Positions 15,017 through 24,125 are shown, numbered from the stretch's first letter. The stretch is 43,522 nt of DNA from an uncultured Clostridia bacterium (GCA_937876375.1 CALEHY010000022.1:1-43522), one strand, 5' to 3'. Numbers and translations are program-made. Notes: generated by a model from the sequence alone, not told the origin.

Positions 15017-17596
15017 ATGAAGAAAATCGTTGTGGGCATACTCGCTCATGTCGACTCTGGCAAAACGACATTATCCGAGGCTATGCTATTCCAGTCTGGC
15101 AATATATCAAAGCTTGGCAGAGTTGACAAGCGTGACTCATTTTTGGACACCTTCTCGTTAGAAAGAGCAAGAGGCATCACCATATTTTCAAAACAAGCAG
15201 TGCTAAACTATGCTGACACAGAATTTACACTTATTGACACACCGGGTCATGTGGATTTTTCTGCAGAGACAGAAAGAACGCTTCAGGTGCTCGACTATGC
15301 AATACTAGTTATCAGTGCCACTGATGGTGTACAAAGTCACACCCAAACCCTATGGAAGCTACTATCAAAGTACAATATCCCTTGCTTCATTTTTGTCAAC
15401 AAGATGGATCTTGATGGTGCTGACAAGGATGTTGTAATGCATCAGCTGTGCACAAAACTGAGCGATGGCTGTATTGATTTTAGCGATAAGGACGAAATGC
15501 TCGACAATATTGCTCTATGCAGTGACGACCTACTGACAAAATACGAAAATGGCAATATATCAAACAACGATATATCCAGTGCAATAAAGAACAGACAGGT
15601 GTTCCCTTGTCTGTTTGGCTCCGCACTGAAGCTTGATGGTGTTGACGAATTCTTATCCTGTATCGAGAGGCACACCATTATGCCAAAGTATAGTGACAAA
15701 TTTGCTGGCAAGGTGTACAAAATCAGTGAGGATAAAGGACAACGACTGACTCATATCAAAGTCACTGGTGGCAAGCTAAAGGTACGAGATATTCTACCAA
15801 GTGACAAAAACGATAATAACGAAAAAATCAGCCAAATTCGTATATACTCTGGTGACAAATTCACCACCGTTGATGAGGCAGAGGCTGGCACGATATGTGC
15901 ACTGACTGGCATCACATTTACAAACTCTGGTGATGGACTGGGCACAGAGTCGAACAGTTCAATGCCAGTGCTAGAGCCAGTACTGACCTACCGACTAGAG
16001 CTACCGAGCGATATTGACGCCCACACAGCATTAGAAAAAATGCGAATACTAGAGGCAGAAGACCCACAGCTAAAGGTTGAATGGAACGAGCGTCATAGCG
16101 AAATCCAAGTTAAGCTGATGGGCGATATTCAGCTAGAGGTATTAGAAACAATTATCGCTGATCGATTTGGTATCAACGCAAAGTTTGGCACTGGTAGCAT
16201 CATATACAAGGAGACAATCGCTGATACAGTTGAGGGTATCGGTCATTTTGAGCCACTACGACATTATGCCGAGGTACACCTAGTGCTAAAGCCTGGCAAG
16301 AGAGATAGTGGCATTGTGTTCAAGAGTGAATGCAAGGAGGATTTGCTAGACAAGAACTGGCAGAGACTAATCCTCACCCATCTGTACGAAAAAAATCATA
16401 TTGGTGTCCTAACTGGCTCGCCGATAACAGATATGGAGATAACACTAGCATCTGGCAAAGCACACCCAAAGCACACAGAGGGTGGCGATTTTAGGCAAGC
16501 GACATATCGTGCAGTCAGACACGGACTACGCTGTGCAAAATCAGTCCTACTAGAGCCGATATACGAGTTCACGCTCGAGGTGCCGACTGAATGCATCGGC
16601 AGAGCTATGTCCGACATACAGTATATGCACGGCACATTCAACTCACCAGAGAGCGATGGCGAATATTCAACCATCACTGGTACAGCACCAGTATCGACAA
16701 TGCACGACTACTCTCGTGACGTAATGCAATACACTCATGGCAAGGGCAAGCTAATCTGTGCACTGAAGGGATACGAGCCTTGTCACAATAGTGACGAGGT
16801 GATAGCAAAAATTGGATACGATTGTGACAGCGACACGGACAACACCTGTGATTCCGTATTCTGTTCACATGGTGCTGGATATAATGTAAAATGGGACAAG
16901 GTCAAGAGCCACGCTCATCTACCATCTGCTCTATCTACGCCAAAGAGTGAATACGCTGTGTCGAGTAACAGACGACCACTGTCATCATACAAGGACAAGC
17001 AAGATTTGTTCGCTCTTGATAAGGAACTAATGGAGATTTTTGAGCAAACCTATGGTCCTATCAAGAGACGCAACGAAAATGTCGAGGTGCATTTTGACCT
17101 AACCGAAAGCAAGGACAAAAAGCCAAAGCAGCAAAAGTCAAAACCAGTGCCAAAATATGATGGTAAGGAATATTTGTTAGTCGATGGATACAATGTAATA
17201 TTCGCATGGGATAATCTAAAGGAGCTATCAAAGGATAATATCGATGGCGCTAGAAATGCACTAATCAACATTCTTTGCAACTACCAAGGCTACAAAAAAT
17301 GCGAGATAATTGTCGTCTTTGATGCATACAAGGTAAAGGGTGCACGACGAGAGGTTGAACAAATAAATAATATCAATATTGTCTACACCAAAGAGGCAGA
17401 GACAGCCGATATGTATATCGAAAAGGTATCACACAAGCTAGCTAAGGGCAACAAGGTGCGAGTTGTCACCTCTGATGCACTAGAGCAACTGATTATTCTC
17501 GGCAACGGAGCGTTGAGAGTATCATCAAGAGAATTCTTGACCGAGATACAGCAAGCAGAAGAAACAATCCGACAAATCATAGACGAAAAGCATTAA
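15017..17596 (+). CDS. TetM-like ribosomal GTPase fused to a Rae1-like NYN nuclease domain
   Basis: 859 aa. Residues 1 to about 650 follow the EF-G-like plan of ribosomal protection proteins: G1 AHVDSGKTT (10-18), G3 DTPGH (74-78, with the catalytic His78), G4 NKMD (128-131), then domains II-V. The domain IV loop that in TetM carries SPVST is AHPKHTEGGDFR here (482 onward), so tetracycline protection is not indicated. After a Lys-rich linker (about 690-712), residues 718-850 form a NYN/PIN-fold domain like YacP/Rae1, with D723 (LLVDGYN), D769 (VFDA), D798 (TADMY) and D820 (TSD) all present. Rae1 is a ribosome-associated endoribonuclease that cuts mRNA in the A site, where TetM-like GTPases also bind. 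The fusion suggests a factor that docks by GTP and cuts mRNA on stalled ribosomes (inference). One gene, divergent from perR. Start supported by GAAGGTG upstream. Confidence 0.9.
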   Translation: MKKIVVGILAHVDSGKTTLSEAMLFQSGNISKLGRVDKRDSFLDTFSLERARGITIFSKQAVLNYADTEFTLIDTPGHVDFSAETERTLQVLDYAILVISATDGVQSHTQTLWKLLSKYNIPCFIFVNKMDLDGADKDVVMHQLCTKLSDGCIDFSDKDEMLDNIALCSDDLLTKYENGNISNNDISSAIKNRQVFPCLFGSALKLDGVDEFLSCIERHTIMPKYSDKFAGKVYKISEDKGQRLTHIKVTGGKLKVRDILPSDKNDNNEKISQIRIYSGDKFTTVDEAEAGTICALTGITFTNSGDGLGTESNSSMPVLEPVLTYRLELPSDIDAHTALEKMRILEAEDPQLKVEWNERHSEIQVKLMGDIQLEVLETIIADRFGINAKFGTGSIIYKETIADTVEGIGHFEPLRHYAEVHLVLKPGKRDSGIVFKSECKEDLLDKNWQRLILTHLYEKNHIGVLTGSPITDMEITLASGKAHPKHTEGGDFRQATYRAVRHGLRCAKSVLLEPIYEFTLEVPTECIGRAMSDIQYMHGTFNSPESDGEYSTITGTAPVSTMHDYSRDVMQYTHGKGKLICALKGYEPCHNSDEVIAKIGYDCDSDTDNTCDSVFCSHGAGYNVKWDKVKSHAHLPSALSTPKSEYAVSSNRRPLSSYKDKQDLFALDKELMEIFEQTYGPIKRRNENVEVHFDLTESKDKKPKQQKSKPVPKYDGKEYLLVDGYNVIFAWDNLKELSKDNIDGARNALINILCNYQGYKKCEIIVVFDAYKVKGARREVEQINNINIVYTKEAETADMYIEKVSHKLAKGNKVRVVTSDALEQLIILGNGALRVSSREFLTEIQQAEETIRQIIDEKH

Positions 17597-17627
17597 AAAG
17601 GACAGTGGATAAATCCACTGTCCTTTT
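17596..17627. terminator. Bidirectional terminator between GTPase-NYN and MBL genes
   Basis: A perfect 15-bp stem (17596-17610 with 17613-17627, 2-base loop) with A and T ends, placed exactly between two converging stop codons. Confidence 0.9.
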
Positions 17628-17628
17628 C

Positions 17629-18471
17629 TTATACATTTACCACTATTTCATCACCGGACAAATCGAACACAATGTCGCACTCTGTGCTGTAATAGTATTC
17701 GCCTAGCATTGAGGCAATATGTTCAATGTTTTTCTTGGTTTCCTTGCTTTTCTTCGCTGTGATAACGGTATATGCTGGGTCGACTAAATCAAGTAGCTTT
17801 TCTTCACACCAGACTGCTCTGCCGTGATACATAAGCTTGAGTATATCAGCTGACATTCCGTCATCATAACAAATCAATTCTACTAATCTTTCATCCTGAC
17901 AATCGCCAGTGAACAAAGCTGTTTTGCCCATTATATCAACCTTGAATACCAATGAGGAATTGTTGCTCTGCTTCTTTTCGTACTCAGTTTTTTGTGCTGG
18001 ATAAAAATCCAGTTTTATATCCCCCACATTAAAGCTCTGCTCATCAGATATCTTAAGTGTTTCTATACCATTTTCGTTAATAAAATCGAACAGTTCCTCT
18101 GTTTCATCAGTATCCTTAACATACTGTGGATGAACAATTTTCTCGACTGATATCTGCTCCATAATTTTCAAAGCACCGCCACAATGGTCCTTATCAAAAT
18201 GTGAAAAGATAATCATATCTAGCCTGTCGATACCGTTATCGAGCAATTTTTCTGCAATTTTTTTGCCATCCTTTTTCTCACCAGTGTCAACAAGAATGGT
18301 CCTGCCACTATGCTTAATAAGAGCACAATCAGCATCATTCTTTGTTTCAAAAAACACTATACTAGACTCTGTTATCACAAGGCTCTGCTCCTCATTCTTC
18401 TCACTATTGCCACAACCAACAAGACAAGCACACAGCACTATACTCATCAAAGCACAAAGATATTTTTTCAT
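17629..18471 (-). CDS. Lipoprotein with ComEC-like metallo-beta-lactamase fold
   Basis: 280 aa. A signal peptide ends in the lipobox LVGC with Cys20, so the protein should be a lipid-anchored surface protein. The rest is a metallo-beta-lactamase fold: LVDTGEKKDG, the metal motif SHFDKDHCGG, and ALFTGDCQDE. This set resembles the free-standing relatives of the ComEC C-terminal domain, which include secreted nucleases and phosphodiesterases. The substrate is not known. The gene starts 8 nt after the GH43 gene and its Shine-Dalgarno TAGGTGA lies across that stop codon, so the two are co-transcribed. Confidence 0.85.
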   Translation of the reverse strand: MKKYLCALMSIVLCACLVGCGNSEKNEEQSLVITESSIVFFETKNDADCALIKHSGRTILVDTGEKKDGKKIAEKLLDNGIDRLDMIIFSHFDKDHCGGALKIMEQISVEKIVHPQYVKDTDETEELFDFINENGIETLKISDEQSFNVGDIKLDFYPAQKTEYEKKQSNNSSLVFKVDIMGKTALFTGDCQDERLVELICYDDGMSADILKLMYHGRAVWCEEKLLDLVDPAYTVITAKKSKETKKNIEHIASMLGEYYYSTECDIVFDLSGDEIVVNV

Positions 18472-18479
18472 ACTATCAC

Positions 18480-19451
18480 CTATACAATAACATATGGTAG
18501 TCCGTCGTCATTAAACGCAATCTCTCTAATCCTAGCATGACGACAAGGGTCATACAGTGATTCCTCGCAGTATGTACCACAATCACCAGTCAAATGTGAC
18601 GATGGTCTAGCGTGATAAACAATCAGCTGGCGACCATTCTCATCAACAACAAAGCTATTATGCCCCGGTCCAACCTCATCGGTCAAATCATCAGTAGACA
18701 AAATAGGTCTATCCATCTTGTGCCACGATGATATATTCATCAAATCGCTGTCTGCATCAGCCCACAGCATACCCACACAGTACTCTGCACCAGTGCCAGA
18801 TGCTGAAAAATACACAATAATTTTATCATCTGATTTGATAACACTAGCACCCTCATTAACCTTAAATCGAACGCATTCCCAGTCATACTCTGGACGAGTT
18901 AGGAGAATCGGCATTGATATGAGCTTGTTTGGCTCTGCTGGATTAATCTTTGCCATAAAGAGCACAGAATTATCCACAATTTCTGCCCAGATGAGATAGT
19001 GCTCGCCATTGTGCTCAAAATGTGTCATATCTAGTGAAAAATGAGTGAACGACACATTGTCACCATCACTTGCTTGCACCATACCAAGCTCAATATATTC
19101 GTCATTTATTGGGTCATCACCAGTGCATTTTAACATATATGGACGAATATTCCACACATCATCCTTGTCACCAGCAGCAAAGAAAACATACCAGCTACCA
19201 TCGATAAAATGTATCTCTGGTGCCCAAATATGAGCAGCCATATTGCCAGATTTGTGTGCCACCCAGATAGTGTGCTCCTCTGCATCACGCAAGCCGATAA
19301 CAGTCTTGCTACGACGAAGAATTATTCTATCATATCCCTTATCAACACTATAAAACGCTGGATATGACGCTGTAAAATAATAGTACCCATCTGGACCCTT
19401 TGTAACGAATGGATCTGCTCGCTCTGTAATAAATGGATTTGGATAATTCAT
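18480..19451 (-). CDS. GH43 alpha-L-arabinofuranosidase-like enzyme
   Basis: 323 aa propeller glycosidase of a different GH43 branch from the two short paralogues in this window. The likely base Asp is in ERADPFV; IWAPEIHFIDGSWY and MTHFEHNGEHYLIWAE follow; the predicted general acid is the Glu in KVNEGASVIK; GPGHNSFV and IVYHAR close the propeller. This series matches intracellular arabinofuranosidases acting on arabinose side chains of arabinan or arabinoxylan. No signal peptide. First gene of a two-gene unit with the MBL lipoprotein. Confidence 0.88.
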   Translation of the reverse strand: MNYPNPFITERADPFVTKGPDGYYYFTASYPAFYSVDKGYDRIILRRSKTVIGLRDAEEHTIWVAHKSGNMAAHIWAPEIHFIDGSWYVFFAAGDKDDVWNIRPYMLKCTGDDPINDEYIELGMVQASDGDNVSFTHFSLDMTHFEHNGEHYLIWAEIVDNSVLFMAKINPAEPNKLISMPILLTRPEYDWECVRFKVNEGASVIKSDDKIIVYFSASGTGAEYCVGMLWADADSDLMNISSWHKMDRPILSTDDLTDEVGPGHNSFVVDENGRQLIVYHARPSSHLTGDCGTYCEESLYDPCRHARIREIAFNDDGLPYVIV

Positions 19452-19480
19452 ATATTGCTCCTAATTGTTTTTATGTCCCA

Positions 19481-19509
19481 AGTATATCATAACTAAAGTA
19501 TTTATTCAA
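19481..19509 (-). promoter_or_regulatory. Promoter of the GH43-MBL unit
   Basis: Minus strand TTGAAT (19509-19504), 17 nt spacer, TATACT (19486-19481). Confidence 0.65.
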
Positions 19510-19521
19510 TAAAAACAAATA

Positions 19522-19552
19522 GTGGGGGTGTTGCATTTGCACACCCCCCACA
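19522..19552 (-). terminator. Terminator of the flavodoxin-VOC-oxidoreductase operon
   Basis: G-rich/C-rich stem (GTGGGGGTGT against ACACCCCCCAC with one bulge) 8 nt past the stop codon, followed on the minus strand by TATTTGTTTTTA. Confidence 0.75.
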
Positions 19553-19559
19553 ATACTTA

Positions 19560-21536
19560 TTATATTTTATTACCTACAATGTAGCCATCGTACACAGCGT
19601 TTGGAATAATTCCACCACCGTTCGAATCACCGATATTGTAAATCTCTGCGATTTCATCCTTTAGTGAGTCATACAGGCTAGTGTTTGGTCTGTTACCGAC
19701 TGCAAGCACTACAGTATCAGCGCTAACGCTCTTTACCTCGCCACTCTTGTCAGCATAGTAAACCGAGGTAGCAGTAATCTTGTCGACCTTACATTCAGTC
19801 AGCATTTGGACACCATTGCCCTTTAGATGACCTAAAAGAATAGTCTGTGAGGTTTTGCCAGTATTCGACGCTAGTGATGGTAGCATCTCGATAATAGCAA
19901 CCTTCTTACCCTGCTTTGCTAGATACTCTGCTGTCTCACAACCAATAGAGCCACCACCGATTACAACAACATTTTTGCCAGTTTTTGCACCAGCAAGAAC
20001 GTCGACAGCGTTAATAGTTCTGTCAGAGCCATCAAACTTTATCTTTGTTGGATTAACTCCAGTAGCGCATACTACTGCGTCAGGTTTCATATCGATTATG
20101 TCTTCTTTTGTGACCTCTGTACCAAGATGAACATTTACACCAGTAATCTCTAGCTGACGCTCAAGATATGGTTTCATTAGTCCAAGATGCTGTTTGTATG
20201 GTGGAATGCAAGCCAAATTCATCTGTCCACCGACCTTATCAGCCTTGTCGTACAAATCAACCTTATGACCACGAATAGCAGCAATACGAGCAGCCTCGAC
20301 ACCAGCAACACCAGCACCGATAACTACAACATTTTTCTTAACCTCTGCTGGAGTGATAGTATAATCATTGTCACCTCTAGCAAGGACAGCGTTACCGGAG
20401 CAGATAGCTCTGCCACCATGCTGTAGCTGATGGTCAATACAGTGACCACAGCCGATACAAGGTCTAATCTCGTCCTCTCTGTCCTCATCGATAAGCTTAA
20501 CCAAATCTGGCTGCGCCAATAGTCCGTGACCAATAAAAATCAAATCACATTTGCCAGATGCAAGAGCCTTTTCTGCCTCAACTGGATTTTGTGCTCTACC
20601 ACCGCCGATGAGTGGGATTGTCTTTTTCTTTCCAGTTTGTAGGAATATACCAGCCTTAACAAGCTGACATAGTGCAACAGCCATACAATCTGGATATGCA
20701 GAATCTGGCTTTTCTCTCTTACCAGCCTCGCTGGACCATTTGCCAGCAAGCACCTCGATAGCGTCAACGCCCTCCTCCTGAAAGCGCTTGCTAAAGTAAA
20801 TACCATCAACAAGGCTGATACCAGCATCAGTACCCTGCTCGATAACAGAAAGCTTGATGATAATAGCAAAATCATCACCACATAGCTCCCTAATTCTTCT
20901 AACAATATTGAGATGGAAGCGCATACGGTTTTCTCTGCTACCACCATATTCGTCAGTACGGATATTAGCTGTTGATGATAGGAACTGTTGACCTAGATAG
21001 TAGCCGACGCTATGTATCTCGACACCATCAAATCCAGCCTTCTTTGCACGGAGTGCAGCCTGGGCGTATTTTTCCTCAATGCTCTTGATTTCGTCAATAG
21101 TCAGCTCTCTAGGTGTCTCATTGCCAAGGCCCATCATAAATGAATATGGCATAGCAACAGCAGATGGACCAACTGGCTGATCACCAATAATTGGTCGTCT
21201 AGCGCCACGACCAGTGTGCGAAATCTGCAAAAACGCCTTTGCTCCACCATCGTGGATAACACCAGCTAGCTTTGACATACCGTCGATATACTTGTCATCA
21301 TCGATAACTAGCATACCTCTTGTGTTCAGACCAAGTGGAGCATCAACACAGGTTACCTCTACGATAATAGCACCTACTCCACCCTTTGCTCTTTCGGAAT
21401 AATGATTTAATACAGCGTCGTTAACGAAGCCATTGTCTGCTTGGCTCATACCCATAGCAGCCATAACAGTCTTGTTTCGAAGCTCTACATTACCAATTTT
21501 TGCTGGTGACAATAAATTAGGATATTTTGGATTCAT
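19560..21536 (-). CDS. NADH:flavin oxidoreductase (FadH/BaiCD-like)
   Basis: 658 aa in the layout of 2,4-dienoyl-CoA reductase and bile-acid enoate reductases. An FMN-binding TIM barrel (about 1-330) is followed by a [4Fe-4S] motif CIGCGHCID with a fourth Cys in RAIC, then a two-dinucleotide-fold part with GAGVAGVEAAR and GGGSIGCETAEYLA for FAD and NAD(P)H. Such enzymes reduce activated C=C bonds. The barrel motif usually written IHxAHGYLLxQFLSP is IHSVGYYLGQQFLSS here, so the middle His-Gly is changed and the substrate may differ. Last gene of an operon with flavodoxin and a VOC protein. A bile-acid, fatty-acyl or xenobiotic substrate cannot be told from sequence. Confidence 0.88.
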   Translation of the reverse strand: MNPKYPNLLSPAKIGNVELRNKTVMAAMGMSQADNGFVNDAVLNHYSERAKGGVGAIIVEVTCVDAPLGLNTRGMLVIDDDKYIDGMSKLAGVIHDGGAKAFLQISHTGRGARRPIIGDQPVGPSAVAMPYSFMMGLGNETPRELTIDEIKSIEEKYAQAALRAKKAGFDGVEIHSVGYYLGQQFLSSTANIRTDEYGGSRENRMRFHLNIVRRIRELCGDDFAIIIKLSVIEQGTDAGISLVDGIYFSKRFQEEGVDAIEVLAGKWSSEAGKREKPDSAYPDCMAVALCQLVKAGIFLQTGKKKTIPLIGGGRAQNPVEAEKALASGKCDLIFIGHGLLAQPDLVKLIDEDREDEIRPCIGCGHCIDHQLQHGGRAICSGNAVLARGDNDYTITPAEVKKNVVVIGAGVAGVEAARIAAIRGHKVDLYDKADKVGGQMNLACIPPYKQHLGLMKPYLERQLEITGVNVHLGTEVTKEDIIDMKPDAVVCATGVNPTKIKFDGSDRTINAVDVLAGAKTGKNVVVIGGGSIGCETAEYLAKQGKKVAIIEMLPSLASNTGKTSQTILLGHLKGNGVQMLTECKVDKITATSVYYADKSGEVKSVSADTVVLAVGNRPNTSLYDSLKDEIAEIYNIGDSNGGGIIPNAVYDGYIVGNKI

Positions 21537-21555
21537 ATTATTCTCCTTTAGCCAG

Positions 21556-21912
21556 TTATGGCAAAATTTCTAGCCAGTAACCATCTGGGTCTGTTATAAA
21601 ATAGATACCCATATCGTGATTTTCAAACACGATACAGCCCATCTCCTCATGTTTCTTGTGTGCAGCGTCAAAATCATCTGCCCTAAATGCAAGATGGAAC
21701 TCGCATTCACCAAGATTATATGGCTGTGGGTGATCCTTTAGCCAAGTTAGCTCTAGCTCAAAGTCACTGTCATCACTTGTTAAATATACGATGATAAAAT
21801 CATCAGTAGTCTTTCTTCTAACCTCGTACAGACCAAGTGCCTCTGCATAAAAATCCATAGATTTTTGCAAATCAGCGACATTGTAGTTCTCATGTATCAT
21901 CTTATAGCTCAT
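21556..21912 (-). CDS. VOC-family protein, glyoxalase I-like
   Basis: 118 aa with two beta-alpha-beta-beta-beta modules. The four metal-ligand positions of glyoxalase I are all occupied: H7 in MIHENYNV, Glu in FELELTW, His in CEFHLAF and Glu in YWLEILP. Overall similarity to GloA (NVADLQKSMDFY and ITDPDGYWLEI) is clear. It may detoxify methylglyoxal through a thiol adduct, though many close relatives have other substrates. Second gene of a three-gene operon, 14 nt after flavodoxin and 19 nt before the flavin oxidoreductase. Confidence 0.87.
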   Translation of the reverse strand: MSYKMIHENYNVADLQKSMDFYAEALGLYEVRRKTTDDFIIVYLTSDDSDFELELTWLKDHPQPYNLGECEFHLAFRADDFDAAHKKHEEMGCIVFENHDMGIYFITDPDGYWLEILP

Positions 21913-21926
21913 AGTATATCTCCTAA

Positions 21927-22394
21927 TTATAAGCTAAGTAATTTTGCGATTTTCTCATCATTCATATCATTGATGAGCAGACCATTTACTACAGTATTTG
22001 TTGAAGATACAACACCCTCGATAGTCTGTGCTGTTTTTCCAAGGTCACTACCACCAGAGGTAGCAAAGAGAACGATTTTCTTATTCTCAAACTTGTGCTC
22101 CTTTAGGAATGAGATGACGATATTAGGTGCATTCCAATACCAAATTGGAAAACCTAGATAAATAGTATCGTACTCATCAACATTCTCAATCATATTAGCA
22201 AGTGGAATATCCTTTTTGCCAATCTTCTCCTTATTACAACGAGAAATAGGATTGCGCCAGTTCACGTCTGCTTCTGTATATGGCACCTTTGGTGCAATAC
22301 AGAACAAATCAGCACTAGCTGTGTCAGCAATCTTCTTCGCCAACTCCTCTGTAATACCACTTGCAGAAAAATATGCTACTAATTTATTACTCAT
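21927..22394 (-). CDS. Flavodoxin-like protein
   Basis: 155 aa flavodoxin fold. The FMN phosphate loop is close to the N-terminus (YFSASGITEELAKKIA), and the later LGFPIWYWNAPN and FATSGGSDLGKT segments match the isoalloxazine-binding loops of the Flavodoxin_4 group. Probably an electron carrier or small NAD(P)H-dependent quinone/flavin reductase in the cytoplasm. First gene of the operon leading into the VOC protein and the large flavin oxidoreductase, for which it might supply electrons (inference). Confidence 0.87.
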   Translation of the reverse strand: MSNKLVAYFSASGITEELAKKIADTASADLFCIAPKVPYTEADVNWRNPISRCNKEKIGKKDIPLANMIENVDEYDTIYLGFPIWYWNAPNIVISFLKEHKFENKKIVLFATSGGSDLGKTAQTIEGVVSSTNTVVNGLLINDMNDEKIAKLLSL

Positions 22395-22423
22395 AATACT
22401 TACTCCTTATGCTTTTTTAATAC

Positions 22424-22451
22424 ATTATACCAAATTTGAATAAAAAATCAA
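22424..22451 (-). promoter_or_regulatory. Promoter of the flavodoxin operon
   Basis: Minus strand TTGATT (22451-22446), 16 nt spacer, perfect TATAAT (22429-22424). The -35 overlaps the stop codon of the upstream alpha/beta hydrolase gene. Confidence 0.7.
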
Positions 22452-23230
22452 TCATTAAAGAAATCATTTATCCTGTTTTTGTAGTCTGGTGCTTCGTCAT
22501 ATATAGCGTGTTCACCATCGTACATATATAGCTCACAATTTAGCTTTTGGGCTATTTCCACCGACGCTTGACCAGTCAGCACTCGGTCATTATTTGCACC
22601 TATGACGAGTGTCTTGCACTCAATTCTTTGCAAGTCGTCGTATATATCATAGCTATTGCAAGCTCCTGCTAAAATTTCGAATCGTGCCATCTCGTCATCA
22701 GTGCCATCCTTCTCTAGCTCAAACAATGCATCACCTAAGCTGTCTAGCATTTCTGTTGAATACAGCAAGGTAAATATGCTGTGATTTAAAGCGACAGCAT
22801 TCCTCTGTCTTGCAAGAGATACCCACTCATTAATATTCGACTTTGCGATATCATTCAACCTTGATGCTGATGAGCCGATGACCATTTTTGCAACAAGGTG
22901 TGGATACTTAATAGCGATAATCTGTGCTATCATTCCACCCTGTGATGCTCCAAAAACATAAGCATTATCTATGCCAAGCTTTATCATAGCAGACGCTGTA
23001 TCATCAGCCATATCCTCGACTGTATATCCATTTGTCAAACGTCTTACTCTGTAGAAAACATAGACAGTGTATTCCTCACAGAACATGGAATAAGCCTCTG
23101 CAATAGCGTCAGCAGACAGCATAACATTCTTTAGCGACAGACCAGGTATGATGAGCATATTTCTCTTACCACTACCGAATGAGAAATAGTCCATCTCATT
23201 ATCTTTTATTTCAACTGTTTTAATATCCAT
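22448..23230 (-). CDS. Alpha/beta hydrolase
   Basis: 260 aa. The nucleophile elbow is GASQGGM; the likely acid is in GANNDRVL and the His in DGEHAIYDEAP, giving a full Ser-Asp-His triad. The oxyanion region near the N-terminus reads IIPGLSLKN. Small soluble esterase or acyl-hydrolase of unknown substrate. The start overlaps the preceding stop codon by one base (TAATG), which indicates translational coupling to the EamA gene. Confidence 0.87.
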   Translation of the reverse strand: MDIKTVEIKDNEMDYFSFGSGKRNMLIIPGLSLKNVMLSADAIAEAYSMFCEEYTVYVFYRVRRLTNGYTVEDMADDTASAMIKLGIDNAYVFGASQGGMIAQIIAIKYPHLVAKMVIGSSASRLNDIAKSNINEWVSLARQRNAVALNHSIFTLLYSTEMLDSLGDALFELEKDGTDDEMARFEILAGACNSYDIYDDLQRIECKTLVIGANNDRVLTGQASVEIAQKLNCELYMYDGEHAIYDEAPDYKNRINDFFND

Positions 23231-23643
23231 TATATCACCATTAACAATGTGCCAGCACCGATTAGTACACAGCCAATTAAAGATTTAACCGTGAATTCCT
23301 CATGCAAGAAAATGAACGCCAACACCATAGTAATAACCACACTTAATTTGTCAATAGGCACAACCTTTGACACGTCACCAAGCTGTATAGCCTTGTAATA
23401 GCACAGCCAAGACGCACCAGTCGCAATACCGGACAAAATCAAGAACAGCCAGCTTTTCTTGCTTATCTCGCTCAATCCACCTTGAGCATGGGTCAAAAAT
23501 ACCATACCCCACGACATAGCAACAACGACTAAAGTCCTTATCGCTGTTGCAAGATTTGAGTTAACTCCATCAATTCCAACCTTTGCCAATATCGACGTTA
23601 GTGCAGCAAACACTGCTGAAAGAATCGCAAATACCACCCACAT
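23230..23643 (-). CDS. Half-size EamA/DMT-family transporter
   Basis: 137 aa with four to five predicted membrane spans, equal to one EamA repeat, so it probably works as a dimer like small multidrug resistance proteins. IDGVNSNLATAIRT, GDVSKVVPIDKLSVVIT and the final AGTLLMVI are typical. The start at 23643 is preferred over an ATG 6 bases upstream because GAGGT would touch that ATG directly but is 6 nt from this one. The preceding phosphatase gene stops 2 nt before. Substrate unknown. Confidence 0.85.
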   Translation of the reverse strand: MWVVFAILSAVFAALTSILAKVGIDGVNSNLATAIRTLVVVAMSWGMVFLTHAQGGLSEISKKSWLFLILSGIATGASWLCYYKAIQLGDVSKVVPIDKLSVVITMVLAFIFLHEEFTVKSLIGCVLIGAGTLLMVI

Positions 23644-23645
23644 AA

Positions 23646-24110
23646 TCATACCTCTTTTATAGAATTTAGGAGTGCCTCACAACCTTTGTAAATATCCTTG
23701 TAGCACCTATCAAAATCTCTAGTGTACCAAGGGTCAGACACATCAGCAGAGCTACCAGTGTACTCCATAAGCTTATGTACTTTCTGTTCCCTATCTCCAC
23801 CAAGCATACGAGTCATATTGCGTATATTAGCAGAGTCCATACCTATAAATAGGTCATATTCATCATAATCACTAGCCTTTAGCTGAACAGCACGCTTACC
23901 GCTGGTATCAATCCCCTTGCTATCAAGCAATGCCTTGACTGGTGGATATACCGGATTGCCAACGCCATTCCATATCTCCTCTGTGCTAGTCGCAGAGGAT
24001 GACACGACAAATCGCTCCTCAACACCCCTACGCCTAATCATATCCTTTAGCACATATTCAGCCATCGGCGAACGACAAATATTGCCGTGGCACACAAACA
24101 TAATTCTCAT
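23646..24110 (-). CDS. Low-molecular-weight protein tyrosine phosphatase
   Basis: 154 aa. The P-loop FVCHGNICRSPMAE carries the nucleophile C7 and R13 very near the N-terminus, as the family requires, and the general acid Asp is in VSDPWYTRDF. Low-molecular-weight phosphatases dephosphorylate Tyr (sometimes Arg) residues, and in Firmicutes often counter capsule or stress kinases; no kinase is seen nearby. First gene of a tightly packed operon with the EamA protein and the alpha/beta hydrolase. Confidence 0.93.
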   Translation of the reverse strand: MRIMFVCHGNICRSPMAEYVLKDMIRRRGVEERFVVSSSATSTEEIWNGVGNPVYPPVKALLDSKGIDTSGKRAVQLKASDYDEYDLFIGMDSANIRNMTRMLGGDREQKVHKLMEYTGSSADVSDPWYTRDFDRCYKDIYKGCEALLNSIKEV

Positions 24111-24125
24111 AAAATCACCGAATAT

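Noticed and set aside
15017..17596. Calling this gene a tetracycline-resistance tet(M/W/O) gene
   Set aside because: The domain IV loop needed for drug release differs and a nuclease domain is attached; family resemblance alone does not support resistance.
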